In this document: positions 37,061 through 44,869 of the stretch, piece by piece
How the letters are laid out: each line of letters opens with the position of its first letter
How positions within the stretch are numbered: the first letter of the stretch is position 1
Assembly (NCBI GenBank): GCA_038213375.1
Contig: JBBQTB010000019.1
Span: 1 to 64,000 of the forward strand
Source: JAAUTT01 sp038213375
GTDB lineage: Bacteria; Bacteroidota; Bacteroidia; Bacteroidales; JAAUTT01
Direction of reading: 5' to 3'
DNA: 64,000 bases
Position numbers and translations under genes: made by a program
The notes under the pieces: model-generated
What the model was told of the DNA's origin: nothing
The model's input: only the letters and a program-made list of their open reading frames with translations
Database searches by the model: none

Positions 37061-37792
37061 TTAATTAGTACTAAATATTACTGCATCTTCCATCAACACT
37101 TCATAAGTGTATCCATAACCGAAATCCTTATTGATGGCTATTTTACCTTCAATAGTAACTATATCTCCTTCAGATACTTTGGCATTTGTGGTAATGGTAA
37201 GATCGAATTTTCCAGCGTTTTCAGTACCGTCCTGAATATGAAACCAATTCTTCTTCATAATTTCGGGACTGAATTTTGTAACCTGGCCTGAAATTTTTAC
37301 ATTTTTACCTGAATAAAAGTCTTTTCTGGCAAATAATTCTGATATGGTTATACCTCCTTTTGCAGGTTTTATGTTTATGTTTATTTTTTTAAGATTGTCA
37401 GCATTTATATTCGTATGTTTTTCATCACCATTTTTATCCTTCATCAACGAACCTGGTTTTATAATCAAATGATCCTTATCATCACTGAGTCCTTCAAGAA
37501 ATAAAACAGCCTCAAAAGTTCTTTTTAATTCTTTGCTCTCAAACTTATTCATCAGCATACCACCCTGATAATAATATGTACCACCGATTTTAATGGCTGT
37601 TTTTGGAATAGCTATCCATAATGCATTATTTGATTCTGAAACACGCACATAGGTATAAACACTTGTATTGATAGCTTCTTGAGCTATTACTTGATGAATA
37701 CCAAGGGGAATTGCATCATTTTTATTGAATTTTTTATTATTGCATGACACCATAAATAATGTGATGCAGAACCATATGGTAATTTTTTTCAT
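37061..37792 (-). CDS. Lipoprotein with C-terminal OB-fold domain
   Basis: This 243-aa lipoprotein (LFMVSC, Cys17) has an N-terminal region with GTYYYQGGMLMNKFESKELKRTF (about 65-90). The C-terminal OB-fold (about 150-240) has KNVKISGQVTKFSPEIMKKNWFHI, then QDGTE and GDIVTIEGKI. Similar OB-fold proteins occur beside nitrite reductase/cytochrome genes (NrfJ-like) in other bacteria. It is convergent with ccsA across about 70 bp and may take part in periplasmic respiration, but that is inference. Confidence 0.65.
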   Translation of the reverse strand: MKKITIWFCITLFMVSCNNKKFNKNDAIPLGIHQVIAQEAINTSVYTYVRVSESNNALWIAIPKTAIKIGGTYYYQGGMLMNKFESKELKRTFEAVLFLEGLSDDKDHLIIKPGSLMKDKNGDEKHTNINADNLKKININIKPAKGGITISELFARKDFYSGKNVKISGQVTKFSPEIMKKNWFHIQDGTENAGKFDLTITTNAKVSEGDIVTIEGKIAINKDFGYGYTYEVLMEDAVIFSTN

Positions 37793-37924
37793 TTTGCTTG
37801 TTTTAGTATGTTATATTCAAATAACTAATTCCACCAAAATTAGATTCTAAAATGGATTTATCAAAATAAAGATGAGTTTAGAATAATATTATTTGTCTTT
37901 TAATTTACTATTCCTTCATTCCAA

Positions 37925-38095
37925 GTGGAAAAAGGAGGAAACAGAAAAGTTACCACCATAGAAATCCCAAAATTAAATCACTTATTTCAAGAATGTGTAA
38001 CAGGTTTGCCTGACGAATACGCGAAAATTGAACAGACATTTTCTCCTCTTGCATTAGAGGAAATAACAAAATGGATTTTAAATGAAGTAAAATAG
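37925..38095 (+). pseudogene. 3' remnant of an alpha/beta hydrolase gene
   Basis: In the plus frame from a GTG at 37925 to TAG at 38093-38095, 56 codons match the C-terminus of secreted alpha/beta hydrolases: EIPKLNHLFQECVTG, then LPDEYAKIEQTFSP and EITKWI. His in LNHLFQ would be the catalytic-triad His. The nucleophile and Asp regions are absent, and a stop at 37901-37903 precedes the fragment. This is a decayed copy, not a functional gene. Confidence 0.75.
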
Positions 38096-38114
38096 AATTT
38101 TATGCCAATAATGA

Positions 38115-38140
38115 CAAAAGCCCTTTTTAGGGGGCTTTTG
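38115..38140. terminator. Hairpin between the hydrolase remnant and fabF
   Basis: A 9-bp perfect stem (CAAAAGCCC / GGGCTTTTG) with an 8-nt T-rich loop lies 20 bp after the remnant stop and 40 bp after the fabF stop on the other strand. Neither side has a clear T-run, so termination is plausible but unproven. Confidence 0.4.
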
Positions 38141-38179
38141 CATCATCTAATACTCTTTCAGGCTAACGAATGAGTATTT

Positions 38180-39427
38180 TTAAGCGTTGTATTTTTTATA
38201 TAATGACACAAATATATGTCCTCCAAAACCAAACGTATTGTTTAAAGCTACGTTTACCTCTTTTTTTACACATTTGTTAGGGGTAACATTAAGTCGTTTA
38301 TCAATCGTAGGGTCTATCTCGTTCAGGTTTATGGTGGGGGGTATAATACCTGTTTCGATGGCCTTAATACAAGCGATAGCTTCGATAGCGCCTGCAGCAC
38401 CTAATAAATGCCCTGTCATTGATTTTGTGGCACTTATGTGAAGCTTATCAAGTGATTTTTCAAATACCGAACAAATTGCTTTGCATTCGCTTAAATCACC
38501 AACAGGTGTTGATGTTCCGTGGGTGCTCACATAATCTACGTCCTCAGGTTTCATACCAGCTTCATTTATGGCATCAAGCATGGCGGCAATAGCCCCAATT
38601 CCTTCGGGATGTGTAGCCGCGATATGATAGGCATCGGAGCCAAAACCACCACCGGCTACTTCGCAATATATTTTTGCACCACGTTTTTTGGCATGTTCAA
38701 GCTCCTCTAACATGAGCACACCGCCCCCTTCGGCCATTACAAAACCGTCGCGTGACACATCAAAGGGACGAGAGGCTGTTTCGGGTGTATCGTTTCGTTC
38801 CGACAATGCTTTCATTGAGCTGAAACCTCCCAAAGCCGACCGTGTTATGCAAGCTTCCGAACCTCCTGCAAATATTACATGGGCTTTTCCTAACCTGATA
38901 ATATTAAAAGCATCGACTATGGCATTATTACCTGATGCACAGGCCGATGTGGTTACATAGCTTACTCCTCTGAGTTTGTAACGAATTGAGATTAGCCCGG
39001 CTGCCATATTGGAAATCATCTTTGTTATAAAAAACGGGCTAAAACGAGGTGCATCAATGTTTTTACCGAATGCTAATACTTCCTCCTCAAATGTTTGAAT
39101 ACCTCCAATGCCTGTGCCCCAGATAACACCAAACCTACCCAAATCGGATTTTGTAAGATCGATTCCAGAATCTTTCAGACATTCGTCCATCACAGCCAGC
39201 GCGTATTGTGAGAAAGCGTCCATTTTGCGCGCTTCAGATTTTTCCATAAAGTTAAGTGGGTCGAATGCTTTTAATTCTCCGGCAAATTTGGTCTTGAAAG
39301 GTGAAGGGTCGAATTTTGTTATCTGTGCAATACCACTTTTCCCAGTGATAAGACTTGTCCAAAAATCGTCTACCATATTACCGACGGGGGTTAACGCACC
39401 CATACCCGTTACTACAACTCTTTTCAT
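38180..39427 (-). CDS. fabF: Beta-ketoacyl-ACP synthase II
   Basis: This 415-aa condensing enzyme has the Cys in TTSACASGNN, His in STHGTSTPVGD and second His in TGHLLGAAGA, the full Cys-His-His set of FabF, plus the C-terminal NNTFGFGGHI. It extends acyl chains in fatty acid synthesis. It is co-directional with fabH (43-bp gap), but no acyl carrier protein gene lies nearby, so this pair may be a second set, for example for a specialised lipid. Confidence 0.93.
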   Translation of the reverse strand: MKRVVVTGMGALTPVGNMVDDFWTSLITGKSGIAQITKFDPSPFKTKFAGELKAFDPLNFMEKSEARKMDAFSQYALAVMDECLKDSGIDLTKSDLGRFGVIWGTGIGGIQTFEEEVLAFGKNIDAPRFSPFFITKMISNMAAGLISIRYKLRGVSYVTTSACASGNNAIVDAFNIIRLGKAHVIFAGGSEACITRSALGGFSSMKALSERNDTPETASRPFDVSRDGFVMAEGGGVLMLEELEHAKKRGAKIYCEVAGGGFGSDAYHIAATHPEGIGAIAAMLDAINEAGMKPEDVDYVSTHGTSTPVGDLSECKAICSVFEKSLDKLHISATKSMTGHLLGAAGAIEAIACIKAIETGIIPPTINLNEIDPTIDKRLNVTPNKCVKKEVNVALNNTFGFGGHIFVSLYKKYNA

Positions 39428-39470
39428 ATTTTATGTATTAAAATCTGTATTTCAAATTAATATTGCTCAT

Positions 39471-40469
39471 TTATTTGGAGTTATATGCCCATTTAAGATA
39501 AATGGAACCCCATGTATAACCTCCGCCAAACGTTGATAAAATAAGTTTGTCATCTTTTTTTAGCGACTTTTCAAGTTCCCATAAACATAATGGTATGGTA
39601 GCAGCCGTGGTATTGCCGTATCGTTCAATATTTATCATTACTTTTTCTTTTGGAATGCCCATACGTCGACCCACAGCGTCAATAATCCGGAGGTTGGCCT
39701 GATGGGGAACAAACCAGGCAAGGTCTTCAACATCAATTTGGTTCTTTTCCATCATAGCAATTGAAACGTCGGCCATTTTCGATACGGCTATTTTGAAAAC
39801 AGTCTTCCCATCCTGATACATAAAGTGTTCCTTAGCGTCTACAGTGGCATGCGATGCAGGTTTTAATGATCCGCCGGCTTTGAGGTACAAAGAATCTTTT
39901 CCCGAACCATCGGCTTGTAAGATGTAATCCAAAACCCCAACTTCATCGGTAGTCGGCTCTAATATCATTGCTACCGCAGCATCGCCAAATAATATACAGG
40001 TTGATCGATCGGTGTAATCGGTAATAGATGACATTTTATCGGCTGCCACTAAAAGGACTTTCTTGTACTTACCGCTTTCAATGAAATGCGCTGCAGTTTG
40101 TAATGTAAATAAAAAACCTGAACAGGCTGCACTAACATCAAATCCCCAAAAGTTTTTGATACCCGATTTTTCGGCGATGATACAAGCAGTAGAAGGAAAA
40201 GCCATATCAGGTGTGACGGTGGCTACAAGCACCAGGTCAATTTCTTCGGGTTTTACACCCATTTTGGATAATAGTTTCTTTGTTGCCTCGGCTCCCATAT
40301 CGGAAGTAGCCAACCCTTCACCTTTTAAAATTCTACGTTCTTTGATTCCAACACGTTGCATAATCCATTCGTTGGAAGTATCAACCATACCACTTAACTC
40401 GTCGTTAGTTAATACATAATCGGGCAAAAATGCTTCAATACCCGTAATAGCTGCTCTAATTTTACTCAT
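39471..40469 (-). CDS. fabH: Beta-ketoacyl-ACP synthase III
   Basis: This 332-aa enzyme has the catalytic Cys in VSAACSGFLFTLQ, His in FVPHQANLRIID and Asn in IERYGNTTAA, the canonical FabH triad. The C-terminal GGGYTWGSIYLKW is typical. It starts fatty acid synthesis by condensing acyl-CoA with malonyl-ACP. It is the first gene of the fabH-fabF pair. Confidence 0.95.
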   Translation of the reverse strand: MSKIRAAITGIEAFLPDYVLTNDELSGMVDTSNEWIMQRVGIKERRILKGEGLATSDMGAEATKKLLSKMGVKPEEIDLVLVATVTPDMAFPSTACIIAEKSGIKNFWGFDVSAACSGFLFTLQTAAHFIESGKYKKVLLVAADKMSSITDYTDRSTCILFGDAAVAMILEPTTDEVGVLDYILQADGSGKDSLYLKAGGSLKPASHATVDAKEHFMYQDGKTVFKIAVSKMADVSIAMMEKNQIDVEDLAWFVPHQANLRIIDAVGRRMGIPKEKVMINIERYGNTTAATIPLCLWELEKSLKKDDKLILSTFGGGYTWGSIYLKWAYNSK

Positions 40470-40882
40470 TCATATGATGTGTTAAATTGATAAAATGGCT
40501 ATCTACTATGTGTTATGTAATTATAATACGTGTATATAACCCGAAAAAATAAATGACCATTTTTTTTCGTTGGCCTTAATTCCTACAACAAATAACCATG
40601 CAAAAGTAGGCAAATGAAATTGGTTAATGTTGAATCATACCAATTTTAAAATTAATTTTCGTCAATTTCAAGATTGGTATATTATGTAAATCAGCATAAT
40701 GCATTCAGTAAGAAATAAAATCGCTATACGTTTTATTCTTAAAAGCCATTTTATATTCGCCAGTTAAGCCGATCAAGTTAAAGAGTAGTTTTTAAACCAA
40801 TTGATCGTGATTTGTTAAAATATTTTTAAAAAAGAAATCTACATTGCCGGAATTGTTACGTTTTAAAAACAAACAAAAGATT
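40470..40882. other. Gene-free gap upstream of fabH
   Basis: This 413-bp AT-rich gap lies between the fabH start and the DUF4337 stop. It contains an 8-bp inverted pair, ATACCAAT at 40637 and ATTGGTAT at 40673. No open frame with a recognisable product, terminator or RNA was seen. It presumably carries the fabH promoter. Confidence 0.5.
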
Positions 40883-41425
40883 CTATTTTATAAAGAGAAA
40901 AAAGCCATCAAGAAAGTAAAACACCCCTATAACACCAATGGCCATACTTAGATACCAGACAGGTTTCTTCTTCATCAATCCGGCAATTGACGATAAAAGA
41001 ATAGTAACCTGCAGGAAAATAACTGCAATTCCAAACTTGTCGCCATGCGTTTTGCAATCATCGCGATCCTTTTCGAAGGCTTCGGCACCCGCCTTAATCT
41101 CTACTTTGTCTTGCTCGTACTGTTGTAACTTCTTATCGTAATTATCAATTTTTGTCTGGTAGTTTGCAACTTCCTCCTTGGAATTAGCCGACTTAGATAC
41201 AATTTCTTTCTGAAGCTCAAAATTATCCTTCTGATTCTCGAATATATAGCTTTTAATACTTTTTGCCTGGTAACGAGACCATTCGTTGGCTGCTTTGGTT
41301 TGATTTAAAAGAGCTTTACTACCATACCCACCTCCCTTAAAAGTTGCTAAGGTGGCACATACTGCAAAAATAACGGTCGATAACGCTAAAAAATTAAGCC
41401 ACTTTTCTTTTTTATCTTCTGCCAT
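40883..41425 (-). CDS. DUF4337 family membrane protein
   Basis: This 180-aa protein has one N-terminal membrane helix (about 11-29, FLALSTVIFAVCATLATF), a charged helical middle (about 45-125) rich in Lys/Glu with coiled-coil character, and two C-terminal helices (about 130-178). The pattern KALLNQTKAANEWSRYQAKSIK is the hallmark of DUF4337. The function is unknown. It is monocistronic. Confidence 0.85.
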   Translation of the reverse strand: MAEDKKEKWLNFLALSTVIFAVCATLATFKGGGYGSKALLNQTKAANEWSRYQAKSIKSYIFENQKDNFELQKEIVSKSANSKEEVANYQTKIDNYDKKLQQYEQDKVEIKAGAEAFEKDRDDCKTHGDKFGIAVIFLQVTILLSSIAGLMKKKPVWYLSMAIGVIGVFYFLDGFFLFIK

Positions 41426-41552
41426 GATGAATAAGTTTTATACAAATGCAAACATAGTAAAAACCCTGAAAAGATGCATTCTTCTAAAGATAAAAATCAC
41501 GAATATTGCATCCAGCCCAATCCTAATGAGGGTTCTGATTATGGTGTTTATG

Positions 41553-41578
41553 TAATAGGTAACATTGGTCACCTATTA
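41553..41578. promoter_or_regulatory. Inverted repeat upstream of DUF4337, possible operator
   Basis: TAATAGGT (41553-41560) and ACCTATTA (41571-41578) form perfect 8-bp arms around 10 bases. It is about 128 bp from the DUF4337 start and could be a protein-binding site or small hairpin. Confidence 0.3.
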
Positions 41579-41651
41579 AGAGTAATCAACTTCATTAGAA
41601 ATCAGTAACCAATCTCATTATTAACTATCACTAGTTACCTTTTTTCGAGTG

Positions 41652-41659
41652 TATATTTG
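41652..41659 (+). promoter_or_regulatory. Bacteroidota-type -7 box for a short leader transcript
   Basis: TATATTTG matches the TAnnTTTG -7 element. No clear TTTG -33 box was found at the right distance. A transcript from here would end at the strong terminator at 41788-41821, about 155 nt later. Confidence 0.35.
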
Positions 41660-41736
41660 TATGGAAGATTTGAAACAATAAATTTAATAACGAGTATAAG
41701 AAAATAAGGAACACATTTTTCAATTAAACCGACGTG

Positions 41737-41775
41737 ATGTCGCTTTTTATAGGTAGTAGTTTTAATTTTAGGTAA
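41737..41775 (+). CDS. Possible 12-codon leader peptide before a terminator
   Basis: ATG at 41737 opens MSLFIGSSFNFR and a stop at 41773-41775. The stop is 12 bases before the terminator stem, the spacing seen in transcription-attenuation leaders. Three of 12 codons are Phe. No biosynthetic operon follows directly (the next gene starts at 42107), so the peptide may instead belong to a small RNA or be chance. Confidence 0.35.
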   Translation: MSLFIGSSFNFR

Positions 41776-41787
41776 TTTTAGGGTTTT

Positions 41788-41821
41788 CTCCGGGGATAGA
41801 GGTATCTCCGGAGTTTTTTTT
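41788..41821 (+). terminator. Strong intrinsic terminator of a short transcript
   Basis: An 11-bp stem (CTCCGGGGATA / TATCTCCGGAG, one G-U pair) with a GAGG loop is followed by eight Ts. No full-length gene lies upstream on this strand, so it must end a small RNA or a leader. Confidence 0.85.
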
Positions 41822-42036
41822 GCGTTTAAATAATAAGTCTATTTTGAAAAATCATATTACCTCTAAATGCCCTCAAAAGTACTTTTGTTTTAATCTGAAT
41901 TCCTTGTTTTTCCTTTAGGGTTCACGAAAAAAACACTAAAATTCAGAAAATCTACTTTTGGGAATAGGCTCAATTATATTTCGAGCAACGAACATCTATA
42001 ATTTCATAAAAATTCATCATCCTTCATACAATTATA

Positions 42037-42066
42037 GTTGTGCTAAGCGTACATTTTTTATATTTG
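42037..42066 (+). promoter_or_regulatory. Promoter candidate of the transmembrane regulator gene
   Basis: A -7 box TATATTTG (42059-42066) is preceded by AGTTG ending at 42040, 18 bp upstream, in the right place for a -33 element. The start codon lies 41 bp downstream. Confidence 0.45.
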
Positions 42067-42106
42067 TTGACGTATTAAATGGACTGAAAAAAATTGCATT
42101 ACGTCG

Positions 42107-44668
42107 ATGAATCGTATTTTTACAAAATTATTTTTGATTACAATTCTAGTTCTGTTAAACGGAACTGGTTCTCTTTTTGCATTTGACGAAATTTCACCGA
42201 AACCATATAACGAGTGCATCTTTGTTATCTCCAACTATTCAGGAGTCGACGCTAATGTTTCCGAAAGCCGGTCCATAAAGGAGTTGCTTGAATTGAATAT
42301 TGACGGATTTCGTTTTAACCTTGAATGGGGTAAAAAGCAAAATCAGTTGATGTTAAAAACTGCTTCAGGTAGTATGCTGGATTTTTTTGAGGTATTGAGG
42401 CAAATAAAATCCAAACTGGATAGTAACCCACAGAAAGTCCTTACTTTATTCCTCGACTTCAATGTTAATGTAAATGAATTAACTGCCATATTTGAAAATG
42501 TCGGATTACTTCCGTATTTATACCAGCATGACTCTTATACCGGTTGGCCTTCAATAAAATCGATGGTGGAGGATAATAAGCGGTTGATTGTGTTTTCGAT
42601 GCAGGAGCATCGCACTAGTCCGGATTGGGTTCATTATGTTTGGAATTATGCGGTGGAACCTTATTTTTCGTTGCTTGAAGCTCCTGATTTTATTGGGGAG
42701 TTTTTAAAAGGCGATCCCAAAAACGATTTATTGATTTATAACGAATATAATTTCCCTGCCAAGTACCTTTCATCAGGAAAGGTTGTATTTGATAGCAATC
42801 AAAATCCATATTTAATTGAACATATAAAAAATATCTGGAGCCGAACCGGTAAAACACCCAACTTTATAATGCTTGATTCATACCAATTATGGGTAAGAGC
42901 AGTATTGAGCAGACTTAATAATTTTATAACTCTTAATGGAACCGTTACATTTAATGCGCAATTACTAAATTATGTGAATTGGGAAGGGCGAAACAGCCTA
43001 ACCAGCGGAAAGTTTTGCTTCCCTGTAGGTCCTGGGGATAACCTCACGTTAACGCCTAAAAGCCCTGGTTACCGGTTTAAACCGGCATCAATAACATTAG
43101 AGGAACCAACCCATAATAAGGTTCAGCATTTTGTGGCCACTCCAATTGAAGTGAACGAAAACCTTGAAGCTCATTATCCTTTTGATCATAACGCCTTTGA
43201 TAAAAGTAGTAATAACCTCGATGGCAGTTGTGTTGGTGTTAAATTTACCAGGGATCCGGAAAGGGATTTTGTGGCATGGTTTGACGGTAAAAGCCATATA
43301 GTGTTACCTAAAGCCGAAGAGTTTAGGATTCGCGATCATGATTTTACTGTGTCTGCATGGATAAAAATCGAGAAATACCTTGTTAATAAACCTGATTATT
43401 GTATTATCGGAACACCCAATAACTCCTATCAGGAGGGAATTCATTTGCTTATCAGGGATACTCGCCCGTATTTTGGGTTTTACAGCAACGATTTAGCTGG
43501 CAAAACTTTGATTGAAGCCAACAGATGGTATCACTTGGTTTGGCGTTATTACAAGCTCAACGGCGAACAAGCTATATTTGTCGATGGTAAACTTGATAGT
43601 CGTTCTCTGGGACACCCGTCTTACAAAGGGAGAGATAAATTGTTTGTTGGGGTAGCCGGTTTTAGTTGGGCATCAAACATGTATGGATCCATTGATAATC
43701 TTACAATTTGGTCCAGGGCTCTGGGTAACGAAGAGATATGGAGCCTAAGCAAGGGGATTATTGAAATTATTCCTGATAAAAATATTTTTCACCGCTATCC
43801 TTTTATTGTCGCCATTTTAATTGGCATTTCCGTTTTATTGCTAATTGTTGGTTTATTTCTTTTAAGTAAGCGGTTCCGTGTAAAGAAAAAAATCAGTTTT
43901 TCCGGCAAAATTGATGAACAAATGCAAGAAAGTTCGCTGTCTCCTGAAAAAAACTATATCCAATTATTTGGTGATTTTAAAATTATTAATAAAATTGGAG
44001 TAGATATTACCGATCAATTTACGCCGAAAATAAAACATTTATTTTTATTGATTCTATTATTTTCGCAGCGCAATAAAAAGGGCATTTCAACCAAAGAACT
44101 ATCAGAAATTCTGTGGCCAAATTATTCTTATCAAAACACCAAAAATAGCCGTGGTGTTACCATTCGAAAACTTCGCATTATTCTTGAATCGATGGATAAG
44201 GTGGAGATTATTTTTAATATTGATAATTGGTCCATAAAGTTTTCAGGGGATGTATACTGCGATTATCTGGAATGCCTTAAACTTTTAAATCATTCAAAGG
44301 AGGACGATCTGAATTTTTATGCACATTTCTATCAGATAGTTCAACATGGTGAAATATTTAATGATGAATCCCACGATTGGTTAGACGATTTCAAAGGATA
44401 TATTGCCAATAATGTTGTTGATATTCTTATGAAGTTTATCTTGAAGCTTAATATGGATAAAGACAGTGATTTTATTATTAAATTGGCTGATCGCATCCTT
44501 GTGGCCGATTCAGTGAACGATCAGGCGTTAGGTTATAAACTAAAAGTGTTGGTAAAGCAAAACAACTATAAGTTAGCACGTTTTACTTATGAACGATTTG
44601 TTGCAACCTATTCTGACATGTATGGTGAAAAATTCTCTACTTCCTTTGATTCGATCGTCTCCTTATAA
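42107..44668 (+). CDS. Transmembrane one-component regulator: pseudo-PLC, LamG, SARP-like DNA-binding domain
   Basis: This 853-aa protein has a signal peptide (1-25) and a PLC-like barrel (about 30-280), with WPSIKSMVEDNKRLIVFSM matching the WPTLxEM...KRLxVF pattern. The two catalytic His sites of PI-PLC X domains are missing. A LamG/concanavalin domain (about 350-545) starts LEAHYPFDHNAFDKSSNNLDG, and a membrane helix spans 564-587. In the cytoplasm, a winged helix (about 616-700, with GISTKELSEILWPNY) is followed by a helical BTAD-like region (715-853), as in SARP regulators. It reads as an envelope sensor joined directly to a transcription factor, probably for the operon that follows. Confidence 0.75.
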   Translation: MNRIFTKLFLITILVLLNGTGSLFAFDEISPKPYNECIFVISNYSGVDANVSESRSIKELLELNIDGFRFNLEWGKKQNQLMLKTASGSMLDFFEVLRQIKSKLDSNPQKVLTLFLDFNVNVNELTAIFENVGLLPYLYQHDSYTGWPSIKSMVEDNKRLIVFSMQEHRTSPDWVHYVWNYAVEPYFSLLEAPDFIGEFLKGDPKNDLLIYNEYNFPAKYLSSGKVVFDSNQNPYLIEHIKNIWSRTGKTPNFIMLDSYQLWVRAVLSRLNNFITLNGTVTFNAQLLNYVNWEGRNSLTSGKFCFPVGPGDNLTLTPKSPGYRFKPASITLEEPTHNKVQHFVATPIEVNENLEAHYPFDHNAFDKSSNNLDGSCVGVKFTRDPERDFVAWFDGKSHIVLPKAEEFRIRDHDFTVSAWIKIEKYLVNKPDYCIIGTPNNSYQEGIHLLIRDTRPYFGFYSNDLAGKTLIEANRWYHLVWRYYKLNGEQAIFVDGKLDSRSLGHPSYKGRDKLFVGVAGFSWASNMYGSIDNLTIWSRALGNEEIWSLSKGIIEIIPDKNIFHRYPFIVAILIGISVLLLIVGLFLLSKRFRVKKKISFSGKIDEQMQESSLSPEKNYIQLFGDFKIINKIGVDITDQFTPKIKHLFLLILLFSQRNKKGISTKELSEILWPNYSYQNTKNSRGVTIRKLRIILESMDKVEIIFNIDNWSIKFSGDVYCDYLECLKLLNHSKEDDLNFYAHFYQIVQHGEIFNDESHDWLDDFKGYIANNVVDILMKFILKLNMDKDSDFIIKLADRILVADSVNDQALGYKLKVLVKQNNYKLARFTYERFVATYSDMYGEKFSTSFDSIVSL

Positions 44669-44730
44669 TTTATATTAATTCTTAATTCGATTGTTTTAAC
44701 TACATAATATAATAATTATCAATTTTTTAA

Positions 44731-44837
44731 CTTCTATATAGAAGACTTATTTTGTTCAATTAACCCATAAATTAACCCGCAACTAATCGATTTGTAAGTT
44801 CGAAGTAACGGTATACTAATAGTTCAAAGTTAACTTT
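44731..44837. promoter_or_regulatory. Repeat-rich control region upstream of the tetraheme-SUMF1 gene
   Basis: The 201-bp gap after the regulator gene holds several ordered motifs: a perfect palindrome CTTCTATATAGAAG (44731-44744), ATTAACCC repeated 12 bp apart (44759, 44771), and the direct repeat AGTTCGAAGTAAC / AGTTCAAAGTTAAC with starts 24 bp apart (44797, 44821). A small palindrome AAGTTAACTT overlaps the last. Direct repeats about two helical turns apart suit SARP-type regulators. Confidence 0.4.
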
Positions 44838-44869
44838 CGGATAAATAATTAGTATCGTTTTCAAAAACT

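Noticed and set aside
40637..40680. Inverted pair ATACCAAT / ATTGGTAT as a mobile element
   Set aside because: Only 8-bp arms, no target duplication and no other copy seen; too weak to call.
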